From NCBI GenBank assembly GCA_937901255.1, contig CALCHN010000026.1, positions 1 to 64,000 on the forward strand: a DNA stretch of 64,000 nt, read 5' to 3'. This stretch comes from an uncultured Flavobacteriales bacterium (GTDB taxonomy: Bacteria > Bacteroidota > Bacteroidia > Flavobacteriales_E > Vicingaceae). Position numbers and translations under genes: made by a program. Below are positions 53,416-61,214 of the stretch, piece after piece. Each line of letters starts with the position of its first letter. Positions within the stretch are counted from its first letter, which is position 1. The notes under the pieces were generated by a model. The model saw only the letters and a program-made list of their open reading frames with translations. It did not search any database and was not told the origin of the DNA.

Positions 53416-55140
53416 CTAATCTTCCCCCTTAATCACTACCTGCAACAACGCAGCCAGCCCAACAACTAAACCACAACCTATAACATTGTACCACAAGTAG
53501 CCAATTTCTTTAACGGGGGTTTGGAGGAGATAGGAGGAAATGTCTTGTCCGAAGAAGTGCAAAATAATTACAGCAGCTTGGGCAATTATAGCCGCAATAA
53601 AGGTAGCTTTTCCTTTTACTTTTTTAAGGAAAAAAGCCACTAAAAATATACCCAAAATAGTACCGTAAAAGATAGAACCTAAAATATTTACCGCTTCTAT
53701 CAGGTTTTCGAGTAATTGGGCAAATAAAGCAAAAGAAATGGCTAACCCTCCCCAAAATGCGGTAAATAATTTGGAAATAACCACCATTTTTTTATCGCTT
53801 TGTGTAGCAGCATTTTTGTTTAAACGTTTGTAAAAATCTATGGTAGTGGTAGAGGCTAAGGCGTTCAACTCGCCTGCGGTGCTCGACATGGCTGCAGAAA
53901 AAATTACTGCTAACAACAACCCAATTAATCCTATGGGCATATAATTCATAATAAACGATAAAAAAATGTAATCAGAATCTTTGGAAACGCTTTCCGGAAC
54001 AGCTTTTAGCAACAATTGCTTGGCTTCATTTTTAAAGGCTGTTTCTGCTGTGTTTTTTTGTTGAATTAGCGGTATAAGCTCTTCTTTTTCTGCTTCAGAA
54101 GCGGATTGTGCATACTGTTCCAACAACAATTTTTTTTCTTGAAAAAGTGTTTGATAATCGCTTTCTAAAGCTTTTATTTCGTTGGAATAAGACGTTTCAT
54201 AAGCCTGATCTAATCCGGTTTGGTTAAACACAATGCGGTGTTCTTGAAATTGAAAAAAAACAAAAACCATTACGCCTACAAACAAGATGAAAAACTGCAT
54301 AGGAATTTTTAAAATGGCATTAAACATCAATCCCATTCTGCTTTCGTAAACAGATTTTCCGCTTAAATACCGCTGCACCTGAGATTGGTCCGTACCAAAA
54401 TAGGAGAGGGCTAGGAAAGTTCCTCCGGTAATCCCTGTCCAAAAAGTATAGCGTTTATCAATATCCAACGAAAAATCTATGACTTGCATTTTATCCATAA
54501 TACCGGCTATAGAAACTGCTTCACCAATAGATACGTTTTCTGGTAATTGAAAAACAATGATAAAAAAAGCGATGACCATTCCGAGCATTATCACGCCCAT
54601 TTGCCATTTCTGGGTAAGACTTACTGCTTTTGTACCACCGGAAACGGTGTAAATAATCACCAATAATCCGATTAATAAAATGGTAACATCTAGTTGCCAA
54701 CCTAATGCTGTAGCAATAATAATAGCCGGAGCATAAATGGTAATTCCTGCTGCTAAACCACGCTGAATTAAAAATAAGGAAGCTGCTAATAATCTGCTTT
54801 CTATACCAAACCTAGTTTCTAAATATTCGTAGGCGGTATATACCTTTAATTTGTAATAAATAGGAATAAAAACTGCGGAAACGATAATAAGAGCAATAGG
54901 CAATCCCAAATAATTTTGTACAAAGCCCATTCCCGATTCGTAGGCTTGTCCCGGAGTAGAAATAAATGTGATGGCACTGGCTTGGGTAGCCATTACCGAA
55001 AGACCAATGGTGGTCCACTTCATGTCGTTACCGCCTTTTAAGTAGCCCTCTAAGTTTTCACTTTTGCGGGTTTTCCAAGCTCCATATGCAGCAATGAAAC
55101 CAAGTGTTCCGAGTAATACTATCCAATCTATACTGCTCAT
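53416..55140 (-). CDS. Sodium:solute symporter (SSS family) with a soluble insert
   Basis: A 574-residue symporter with about 13 hydrophobic segments. The core has MKWTTIGLSVMATQASAITF and PIALIIVSAVFIPIYYKL, typical of SSS transporters that bind sodium early in the first repeat; SSTAGELNALASTTTIDFYK lies in a later segment. Residues about 303-393 form a soluble, helical, Glu/Lys-rich insert between two membrane segments, longer than in common family members. Substrate unknown. The start ATG at 55140 overlaps the stop of the 39-residue gene upstream by four bases. Confidence 0.88.
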   Translation of the reverse strand: MSSIDWIVLLGTLGFIAAYGAWKTRKSENLEGYLKGGNDMKWTTIGLSVMATQASAITFISTPGQAYESGMGFVQNYLGLPIALIIVSAVFIPIYYKLKVYTAYEYLETRFGIESRLLAASLFLIQRGLAAGITIYAPAIIIATALGWQLDVTILLIGLLVIIYTVSGGTKAVSLTQKWQMGVIMLGMVIAFFIIVFQLPENVSIGEAVSIAGIMDKMQVIDFSLDIDKRYTFWTGITGGTFLALSYFGTDQSQVQRYLSGKSVYESRMGLMFNAILKIPMQFFILFVGVMVFVFFQFQEHRIVFNQTGLDQAYETSYSNEIKALESDYQTLFQEKKLLLEQYAQSASEAEKEELIPLIQQKNTAETAFKNEAKQLLLKAVPESVSKDSDYIFLSFIMNYMPIGLIGLLLAVIFSAAMSSTAGELNALASTTTIDFYKRLNKNAATQSDKKMVVISKLFTAFWGGLAISFALFAQLLENLIEAVNILGSIFYGTILGIFLVAFFLKKVKGKATFIAAIIAQAAVIILHFFGQDISSYLLQTPVKEIGYLWYNVIGCGLVVGLAALLQVVIKGED

Positions 55141-55256
55141 GGCTTATAGTAGGAAGTTATCAGTTGAAAAATAATAACCAACAAAGCTAAAAAGCCTAAT
55201 ACAAAGAGGTAAAAGCCTTTCCATGTTTTGAAAAATGGAGGGGATTGATTATCCAT
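55137..55256 (-). CDS. 39-residue membrane protein coupled to the symporter
   Basis: From ATG 55256 the frame reads MDNQSPPFFKTWKGFYLFVL then GFLALLVIIFQLITSYYKP and a TGA stop at 55137. One membrane span (about 15-34) is preceded by a polar segment with a Trp-Lys-Gly-Tyr neighbourhood. The TGA overlaps the symporter ATG as ATGA, so the two are translationally coupled. Short proteins of the form xxxWxxLYxxVLGxLxxxIxLF occur before SSS symporters in Bacteroidota, so this may be a small subunit. The gene is too short for standard ORF calls. Confidence 0.7.
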   Translation of the reverse strand: MDNQSPPFFKTWKGFYLFVLGFLALLVIIFQLITSYYKP

Positions 55257-55297
55257 AGTTAGTTTTTTTATATCGCTAAATTCGGAAAAAAATATTG

Positions 55298-55428
55298 TTA
55301 ACCACATAGTAATATAGTTAAAGAGTTATATATAGCTACACAGAGCGTTTCCATTTTATGGAAACAAACTATGAGTAACTTATGTCGAGCTTTGGTAGTA
55401 TGGCAGAACTAGGTGTCTATGTGGTTAA
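55298..55428. mobile_element. MITE-like element B, AACCACATAG inverted ends
   Basis: A 131-bp element with perfect 12-bp ends: TTAACCACATAG (55298-55309) and CTATGTGGTTAA (55417-55428). The core holds GTTTCCAT-TTT-ATGGAAAC (55347-55365), the same hairpin as in remnant C with a different loop. It carries no gene and is directly followed by a reversed copy of the GATTCCTG family. Confidence 0.75.
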
Positions 55429-55442
55429 TTTTTCATTTAAAC

Positions 55443-55487
55443 AGATTTCTGATAATTTTTTGTGCTTCAAAAATTTCTGGAATGACG
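55443..55487. repeat. GATTCCTG family, copy h, reversed
   Basis: AGATTTCTGATAATTTTTTG followed by TGCTTCAAAAATTTCTGGAA and TGACG. Its reverse complement matches the right-arm sequence CGTCATTCC(T/A)GAAATTTTTG of copies a-d. It sits 14 bp after MITE-like element B and 28 bp before the downstream gene end. Confidence 0.6.
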
Positions 55488-55514
55488 GAAACCTCAATCT
55501 TCAAACATGAAACC

Positions 55515-56153
55515 TTACAACGCTGCAAGCTTATCTAAATCCATGCTTTTGGCAATGCTTTTTACATTGTCGCAGTTTTCTTGCTTATCAGCTTCTACAG
55601 TAAGTAGAAATCTGTCTTTTATTCCCAAAATAAGTGAAGCTGCTCCGGAATTCTTTTTAAAAGATTCCCAACCGGAAATATCATCATTAATGTTATAACT
55701 TTGAGCTAATTCGTCAGAAGTATCTACTTTTAAGCCGGTGCTCCACATCATGGTCGCCATATTAAACATGTTTACAGCTGCATTGTAATCCACTAATTTA
55801 ATAATGATTCTTTCATTATTATCGTTAATAAATTTTTTGTGAACAGTTGAATAAGAAGTAGGACCCGCTTCAATGCTTTCGCCATGAGGTTCGCCTTCTA
55901 AGGTGTATCCATCAATTTCATTGGGCAAATATTTCATTAATTCTTCATAATGCATGGCTTTAGCATCTTTACGCTCTTCCATGTTTTTTTGCATTTTTTC
56001 GGCTTTCTCTTGCATGTTTTGAGCCATTTTCATGGCAGCACCAAGTGGATTTTTCTCTACATCAATATTGTCGTCTTGATTTTTTTCTTCTCCACCACAC
56101 GCAACTAAAATTGCCGATAAAGAAATTAGTAAGAACTTGTTGAATTTTTTCAT
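55515..56153 (-). CDS. Lipoprotein, function unknown
   Basis: A 212-residue protein with lipobox LVAC, Cys19, and GGEE behind it. The following region is charged and rich in Lys, Met and Glu (KMAQNMQEKAEKMQKNMEER), a likely coiled coil, and then a domain containing YLPNEIDGYTLEGEPHGESI and WESFKKNSGAASLILGIKDR. This resembles flavobacterial lipoproteins without a known role. It lies 12 bp after the SRPBCC gene and is probably cotranscribed with it. Confidence 0.75.
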   Translation of the reverse strand: MKKFNKFLLISLSAILVACGGEEKNQDDNIDVEKNPLGAAMKMAQNMQEKAEKMQKNMEERKDAKAMHYEELMKYLPNEIDGYTLEGEPHGESIEAGPTSYSTVHKKFINDNNERIIIKLVDYNAAVNMFNMATMMWSTGLKVDTSDELAQSYNINDDISGWESFKKNSGAASLILGIKDRFLLTVEADKQENCDNVKSIAKSMDLDKLAAL

Positions 56154-56164
56154 AGTTTATATTT

Positions 56165-56560
56165 TTAGTATTTAGACTTCAAATTTACAATAATTTCGTT
56201 AAAAAACTGATTAAGTGGTTTTTCGAGCATCATTTTCATAAAAGGGTTAATGTTAGCTTCGAAAACAAAAGAAGCGTTGGTTTTATTGTCCTCAACTTTT
56301 TCCAAATAAAAATTTAGTGTAAATTTGAATGGAGCTTTAAAAGAGTCTAAATAAATTAAGGAATTTGGAGTAGTGGCTACTTTTTTTAAACCCACTTCTG
56401 CCAATCCTTTAATTTTAAACGAACAACTGTCTGGGCTAGCGTTCCAATTTTCAATTTTTTCTGCGGGTAAAAAGTCTTTAAGATTATTTAGGTCAGATAA
56501 TAGGTTAAACAAGACTTCATCACTAGTATTAATAAGTTCTGCTTTTGGAGCAATTTTCAT
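56165..56560 (-). CDS. SRPBCC-fold (START-like) protein
   Basis: A 131-residue soluble protein. The pattern DEVLFNLLSDLNNLKDFLPA at the start and the late beta strands ending in PLNQFFNEIIVNLKSK fit the SRPBCC superfamily, which binds hydrophobic ligands or acts in polyketide and lipid handling. No ligand residue can be identified by eye. It is separated by 100 bp from pyrE in the same direction and by 12 bp from the lipoprotein downstream. Confidence 0.7.
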   Translation of the reverse strand: MKIAPKAELINTSDEVLFNLLSDLNNLKDFLPAEKIENWNASPDSCSFKIKGLAEVGLKKVATTPNSLIYLDSFKAPFKFTLNFYLEKVEDNKTNASFVFEANINPFMKMMLEKPLNQFFNEIIVNLKSKY

Positions 56561-56660
56561 ATGTATATTTTTATTTTCTTAAATCGGTCATATGGAATAC
56601 GCCAGTATTTCTTCATCAGTATTTGTGTGCTTTTGCAGATGGCTATTTCATAATCTAATT

Positions 56661-57317
56661 TTATTTTGATTTTGGTGTAACATCCCATGCTTTAGGATTT
56701 TCTCTCCATTGATTTAAGGATTCAACATCTTTTTCTGAAATATAATTTGTTTTTACGGCTGTGTCTAACAGTACGTTATAGTTGCTTAGAGTGAATAGTT
56801 TACATTTATTTGCTTCAAAATTTTTAACAGCATCATCAAAATTATAAGAGAAGATGGCTAACATTCCTAACACATTTCCGCCATTTTTTCTAAGTTCTTC
56901 TACAGCTTTAAGGCTACTTCCACCTGTAGAAACTAAATCTTCAATTACTACAATGTTTTGACCTTTTTCTATTTCTCCTTCAATAAGGTTTTGCATGCCA
57001 TGCTCTTTGCTTGCAGAGCGAACATAAGCAAATGGTAAGCCCAATGCCTCGGCAACTAATACTCCGTGAGCAATGCCTCCAGTTGCTACTCCTACAATAA
57101 CATCTACTGTTGGAAAATTTTCTTTTACAGCATCAACAAATTGCTGACGAATGTAGGTTCTTACAGGCGGATAAGATAATGCTTTTCTGTTGTCACAATA
57201 AATTGGTGACTTCCAACCTGATGCCCAAATAAAAGGATTTGCAGATTGCAATTTAATAGCTTTAATTTGCAGTAGTAATTCTGCAACTTTTTTTGCGGAC
57301 TCATTATTAAATATCAT
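56661..57317 (-). CDS. pyrE: Orotate phosphoribosyltransferase
   Basis: A 218-residue enzyme joining orotate to PRPP in pyrimidine synthesis. The start is ATG 57317 (MIFNNESAKKVAELL), matching family members; an upstream extension is rejected. The PRPP motif is VVIEDLVSTGGSSL, and WASGWKSPIYCDNRKALSYP and the GVATGGIAHGV loop are further conserved sites. It is divergent from a NUDIX gene whose start is 7 bp away, and its own -7 box lies inside that gene's first codons. Other pyr genes are absent. Confidence 0.96.
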   Translation of the reverse strand: MIFNNESAKKVAELLLQIKAIKLQSANPFIWASGWKSPIYCDNRKALSYPPVRTYIRQQFVDAVKENFPTVDVIVGVATGGIAHGVLVAEALGLPFAYVRSASKEHGMQNLIEGEIEKGQNIVVIEDLVSTGGSSLKAVEELRKNGGNVLGMLAIFSYNFDDAVKNFEANKCKLFTLSNYNVLLDTAVKTNYISEKDVESLNQWRENPKAWDVTPKSK

Positions 57318-57321
57318 GTTG

Positions 57322-57329
57322 CAAATGTA
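57322..57329 (-). promoter_or_regulatory. -7 box for pyrE, next to its start codon
   Basis: On the minus strand TACATTTG-CA matches TAnnTTTG-CA exactly. It ends 4 nt before the pyrE ATG, so the transcript would be leaderless or nearly so, and the box overlaps the first two codons of the NUDIX gene. Confidence 0.5.
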
Positions 57330-57924
57330 TAAAGTTTTTATTAACGATAAGGTTATTTTCTTTACAAAAAACACCAAGTTATTAAGTGATATGGAAAACG
57401 TTTTGGTTCTCCATTACTTCGATAATTCAATATCAACTATGTTGGTAAATTTTTTGAAAAACGATGGCAAACTTAAGCATTTAGTTTTTTTAACACCCAC
57501 GCCAGATAAAGATTTTGATAGTTTTAAGAATAATTTTGAATTGATAATTGCAGCAGGAGGAAAAGTAAGTAATACTGATGGAAAAATTTTATTTATTTTC
57601 AGACTTGGAAAGTGGGATTTACCTAAAGGAAAAGTGGAAGAAGGTGAAACACTTGAAGCATCTGCCATAAGAGAGGTAGAGGAGGAGTGTGGAATTAGTA
57701 ATTTAACGATTTTAAACCACCTTAAAGATACCTATCATATTTATGAATTGAATGATAAATTGGTATTGAAACAATCTGTTTGGTACGAAATGAAAACGGA
57801 TGATACCAGTAAATTAATACCACAAACAGAAGAAAATATTACTGATGCACGTTGGATGAATGATGAAGAAATTCAAAATGAAGTGTTGAAAAATACCTAC
57901 CCTTCTATCAGAGAAATTATTTGA
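57325..57924 (+). CDS. NUDIX hydrolase
   Basis: A 199-residue protein from ATG 57325 (MYKVFINDKVIFFTKNTKLL). The N-terminal part is a small non-NUDIX domain of about 65 residues; the NUDIX box is GKVEEGETLEASAIREVEEE followed by CGI, in residues about 97-120. NUDIX hydrolases clear nucleoside diphosphates linked to another group; the substrate is not readable here. It is divergent from pyrE and converges with the TlpA-like gene. The ATG 9 bases upstream overlaps the pyrE start and is less likely. Confidence 0.88.
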   Translation: MYKVFINDKVIFFTKNTKLLSDMENVLVLHYFDNSISTMLVNFLKNDGKLKHLVFLTPTPDKDFDSFKNNFELIIAAGGKVSNTDGKILFIFRLGKWDLPKGKVEEGETLEASAIREVEEECGISNLTILNHLKDTYHIYELNDKLVLKQSVWYEMKTDDTSKLIPQTEENITDARWMNDEEIQNEVLKNTYPSIREII

Positions 57925-57929
57925 TAAAG

Positions 57930-59366
57930 TTATTTTAAATCAAAAAACACACGTTCAATATTTTCTTCGGTAGGTCGTTCTATATTTCCTCCCGGACGAG
58001 GTGCTGGGAATCTAAGTACTTCTCCTTCTTTTCCTACCAAAATGTATGTTGGTAATGTCCTCACTTCATAAGCTTGCATTAATTCTCTTTCGGTAAGATG
58101 TACAAAAGTCCAGGAGTAGTCGGGGTTTTCTTTTAGTAAAGCTTTAATTTTAGACTTATCATTATCCGTACAAATACTAATAAATACAACCTTGTTTTTA
58201 TATTGTTTATGGAGTGTTTCCATAATTTTCATTTCTCTTAAGCTAGGAATGCTCCATGATGCCCAAAAGTTGATGTAAACGTATTTTCCGCTAAAATCGC
58301 TTAACGCAATTTTTTCATCGTTTATGGTAGGAAGTTCAAATGTTGGAGCTTTACTACCTTTAGCCAATTTTTTGTAGGTTATTTTGGTAATTACATTGTC
58401 GGCAATTGTTTGTTGCTCGGGATAAATGCTGTTGGTTTTTAAATGCGTAAGAATTGAAATAATATTTTTTTGATTAAAATATTTATCGTTGCCAATTTCT
58501 TTTAGACCATTTATTAAAAATAAGTTGAGCAATTCTTTATTTTCTAAGAAAGGATATTTGCCTAACGCTTTTACTAGAGCGTTATAGCTGTTTTCTTCGT
58601 TTATGGCTTTGGTAATGTCCATTCCATGTAATTGAAGTGTTAATTTCTTTATTTCACCATTAAAAAAAGCAGTAAAGAAATTCATGTATTCAGGGTTATG
58701 GTATAGTATAGGATTGTTCTGTAGGTACTTCATGAAAATATCAGCTTTATCAAGTGATTTCTTATCGCTTTTATAGTAGGAAATATCTATAGAATTAAAA
58801 GTGGAAGCAATGGTGTATTTGGCATAATTGTAAGCAAAATCATGGTTGTAAGTCTTAAATTCATTTAAAATATGTTGTTCAAATTCTTCAATTTTAGGAG
58901 TTATAGAACCATCTCTTTTTAAAAAGATGGATTCGTTAGTACTTACAAAATCATCATATTTTCTATTAAACTTAGCAATTAACTGATTGAGTTCGGTAGG
59001 AGCAGGAAAGTTAAATTTTAAAGAAAGAAAGCGGTCGTAAATTCTACCTTTGTTAAGTTCGGGGTCGTAACTTAAGGTAATGTTGTAAATTCCCCCTGGT
59101 TCAATAAAAAACCAAGTTGTTTTGTCTTCAATAGCAAGTTCTACTTTTTTGATGGTGGTAATATCAACGTTAAATTCAAAATTGTTGGTATTGCCAATTT
59201 TTGAGAAACCAATTTTTTCTTTGGTACCCGTTATAAAATCATCATAAATATAAACAGAAAGCTCACTGTTATTAAAATCTTTTGCTACGCCTTTTATAAC
59301 AGTATTACTAGCTAAAGATATGAAATGAATGCTGAGAAAAAGTAGGGTGATTATTTGTTTTAACAT
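57930..59366 (-). CDS. TlpA-like protein with missing redox cysteines
   Basis: A 478-residue exported protein: MLKQIITLLFLSIHFISLAS is a signal peptide. Residues about 30-330 are an N-terminal domain of the type found in Bacteroidota thioredoxin-like lipoproteins; residues about 335-478 are the thioredoxin-like part with APTFELPTINDEKIALSDFS. At the active site the usual WCxxC is WSIPS (Trp371, Ser372, Ser375): both catalytic cysteines are serines. It should not act as a disulfide exchange enzyme and may bind a partner or act as a chaperone. It starts 3 bp after coaD. Confidence 0.85.
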   Translation of the reverse strand: MLKQIITLLFLSIHFISLASNTVIKGVAKDFNNSELSVYIYDDFITGTKEKIGFSKIGNTNNFEFNVDITTIKKVELAIEDKTTWFFIEPGGIYNITLSYDPELNKGRIYDRFLSLKFNFPAPTELNQLIAKFNRKYDDFVSTNESIFLKRDGSITPKIEEFEQHILNEFKTYNHDFAYNYAKYTIASTFNSIDISYYKSDKKSLDKADIFMKYLQNNPILYHNPEYMNFFTAFFNGEIKKLTLQLHGMDITKAINEENSYNALVKALGKYPFLENKELLNLFLINGLKEIGNDKYFNQKNIISILTHLKTNSIYPEQQTIADNVITKITYKKLAKGSKAPTFELPTINDEKIALSDFSGKYVYINFWASWSIPSLREMKIMETLHKQYKNKVVFISICTDNDKSKIKALLKENPDYSWTFVHLTERELMQAYEVRTLPTYILVGKEGEVLRFPAPRPGGNIERPTEENIERVFFDLK

Positions 59367-59369
59367 TGA

Positions 59370-59837
59370 TTAATTTTTAAAATCATTACTAATAACAACA
59401 GGAACAAATTTAGAAGCGTTGCCTTTATTAATGATTATATCACGCACAATTGTAGAATTTATTGCAGAAAGCTCGGGAGTTGTTTGAAAAAAAATAGTTT
59501 CTATTTTAGCATGAAGGTATTGATTCATTTGAGCAATATTACTTTCAAAGCCATAGTCTGCACTGTTTCTTAGTCCTCTAACAATAAAATTGGCATTTTC
59601 TTTATTGCAAAAATCAACTGTTAATCCTTGGTAACTTTTTACTTCTACTTTGGGTTCATCGGCAAAAACTTGTTTTATCCATTTTTCGCGTTGTTCTAAG
59701 GGGAATAAATATTTTTTGTTGGTGTTGATACCAATACCAACAATTATTTTATCGAAAAGCGGCAAAGCTCTTCTAATAATATTTTCGTGACCTATGGTTA
59801 TTGGATCGAATGAACCTGGGAATAAAGCAATTTTCAT
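59370..59837 (-). CDS. coaD: Phosphopantetheine adenylyltransferase
   Basis: A 155-residue nucleotidyltransferase that makes dephospho-CoA from phosphopantetheine and ATP, the penultimate step of CoA synthesis. The HxGH-type motif is in FPGSFDPITIGHENII, followed by VGIGINTNKKYLFPLEQR; the C-terminal INSTIVRDI stands for the ISSTxxR motif. Length is normal. It precedes the TlpA-like gene by 3 bp, so they form an operon. The dpp-type genes upstream may be in the same direction but 39 bp away. Confidence 0.96.
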   Translation of the reverse strand: MKIALFPGSFDPITIGHENIIRRALPLFDKIIVGIGINTNKKYLFPLEQREKWIKQVFADEPKVEVKSYQGLTVDFCNKENANFIVRGLRNSADYGFESNIAQMNQYLHAKIETIFFQTTPELSAINSTIVRDIIINKGNASKFVPVVISNDFKN

Positions 59838-59876
59838 AAACTATGACTTGAAAAATTATAAAGCAAAAATAAGCTT

Positions 59877-61211
59877 TTATTTTTTCAATTTAGGATTCAT
59901 AGCATCTGTTAAGCCCTCACCAATTAGGTTGTAAATGGTAACCGTTATAAAGATAGCAAAACCAGGAATTATAGCCAACCACCAAGCAGAAGAAACTGCT
60001 CTTGCTTTAGAAAGCATAGAACCCCAAGTAATGGTTTCTGCGGGAACACCAACACCAATAAATGACAAGGTAGATTCAATTAAGATAGCAGAAGCAATAC
60101 CAAAAGCTATGGCAATTAAAACTGGCGAAAGTGCATTTGGCAATGCATGTTTAACAATAATTCTCCACTCTTTGTAACCAAGAGCATTGGCAGCTTCAAT
60201 AAACTCTAAATTTCTAATTCTAAGTAATTCAGCTCTTGTAAACCTTGCTATACCTGTCCAAGTGGTTAAACCAATAATTACCATTACAATAAAAATAGAA
60301 GGTTTGGCAACTACTGCAGCAATAGAAATAATTAAAAATAATTGAGGAATAGAAACCACAATTTCTATCAGCCTACTAATTAAAATATCTATAGGAATAC
60401 TTATTTCTTTTACCTGAAAAGGTAATTTTTTAATTAAAGAAGCAATAAGTTTAAACACATAAATAATGGCAATAAAAAGCAAAATACTTAGTAAAAATTC
60501 CCAAATAAAACTACCAAAAGAAGTTCCAATAGCATCTGCTAAAGCGTAAGAACGTGTTCCGAAAGCGTAGAAAACAGCTAATGCAAAACCTATTACATAA
60601 AGTAAAATAGAGATAATGCTCATTTTTAATTTTTCATCGCCATAATAACCTGCCACAGCACCAAAAAAGATTCCGATAATGGCAGCAATACCCATAGAAA
60701 CTAATCCGACTAAAAGAGCAATACGTGTTCCGTGTATCATACCAGATAGAACATCATGCCCTAAATCATCAGTACCTAACCAATGTCTCCATCTTGCTGA
60801 TTCTACATTTTGTTCTTGTGTTGGGTCTGCCCAAGTATTAGAAACATCAATATTTCTAGGTAAGTAAGGAACTGGAGGCCAAACTACCCAATCGTAATTT
60901 AAGCTTCTCCAAGAAACATTTTTAAATTCATTTTGCCAGTCGGAAATGCCCAAATCTACAGCATATTCTTTCATTACTGGGAAATATATATTGCCTTCGT
61001 ACTTAGCAACAAGGGGTTTTTCGTTAGCCAAAAAATCTGCAAATAAAGCAACAAAAACAAAAATAAAAACAACTCGTAAGGAGTAAACAGCAATTTTGTT
61101 TTTCTTAAACTGTTGTCTAACTATTTTCCAATAACTTTCATTATTGTTTTGCAGATTAAGGGTTTCCGCTTCTCTGTTTTTTCTTCTATTGAATAAATTA
61201 AACAAGTTCAT
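59877..61211 (-). CDS. Dipeptide/oligopeptide ABC permease, DppC type, with extra segments
   Basis: A 444-residue inner-membrane permease. The C-terminal half is the BPD_transp_1 domain with the EAA loop in EAANALGYKEWRIIVKHALP, the site that contacts the ATPase. The first span is near 41-66. Between the span near 165-188 and the EAA-proximal spans lies an extra pair of hydrophobic segments (about 200-260, including LYVIGFALAVFYAFG and FLLSILLFIAIIYVFKL), making it longer than the usual ~300 residues. It starts 3 bp after the DppB-like gene. Confidence 0.87.
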   Translation of the reverse strand: MNLFNLFNRRKNREAETLNLQNNNESYWKIVRQQFKKNKIAVYSLRVVFIFVFVALFADFLANEKPLVAKYEGNIYFPVMKEYAVDLGISDWQNEFKNVSWRSLNYDWVVWPPVPYLPRNIDVSNTWADPTQEQNVESARWRHWLGTDDLGHDVLSGMIHGTRIALLVGLVSMGIAAIIGIFFGAVAGYYGDEKLKMSIISILLYVIGFALAVFYAFGTRSYALADAIGTSFGSFIWEFLLSILLFIAIIYVFKLIASLIKKLPFQVKEISIPIDILISRLIEIVVSIPQLFLIISIAAVVAKPSIFIVMVIIGLTTWTGIARFTRAELLRIRNLEFIEAANALGYKEWRIIVKHALPNALSPVLIAIAFGIASAILIESTLSFIGVGVPAETITWGSMLSKARAVSSAWWLAIIPGFAIFITVTIYNLIGEGLTDAMNPKLKK

Positions 61212-61214
61212 AGA

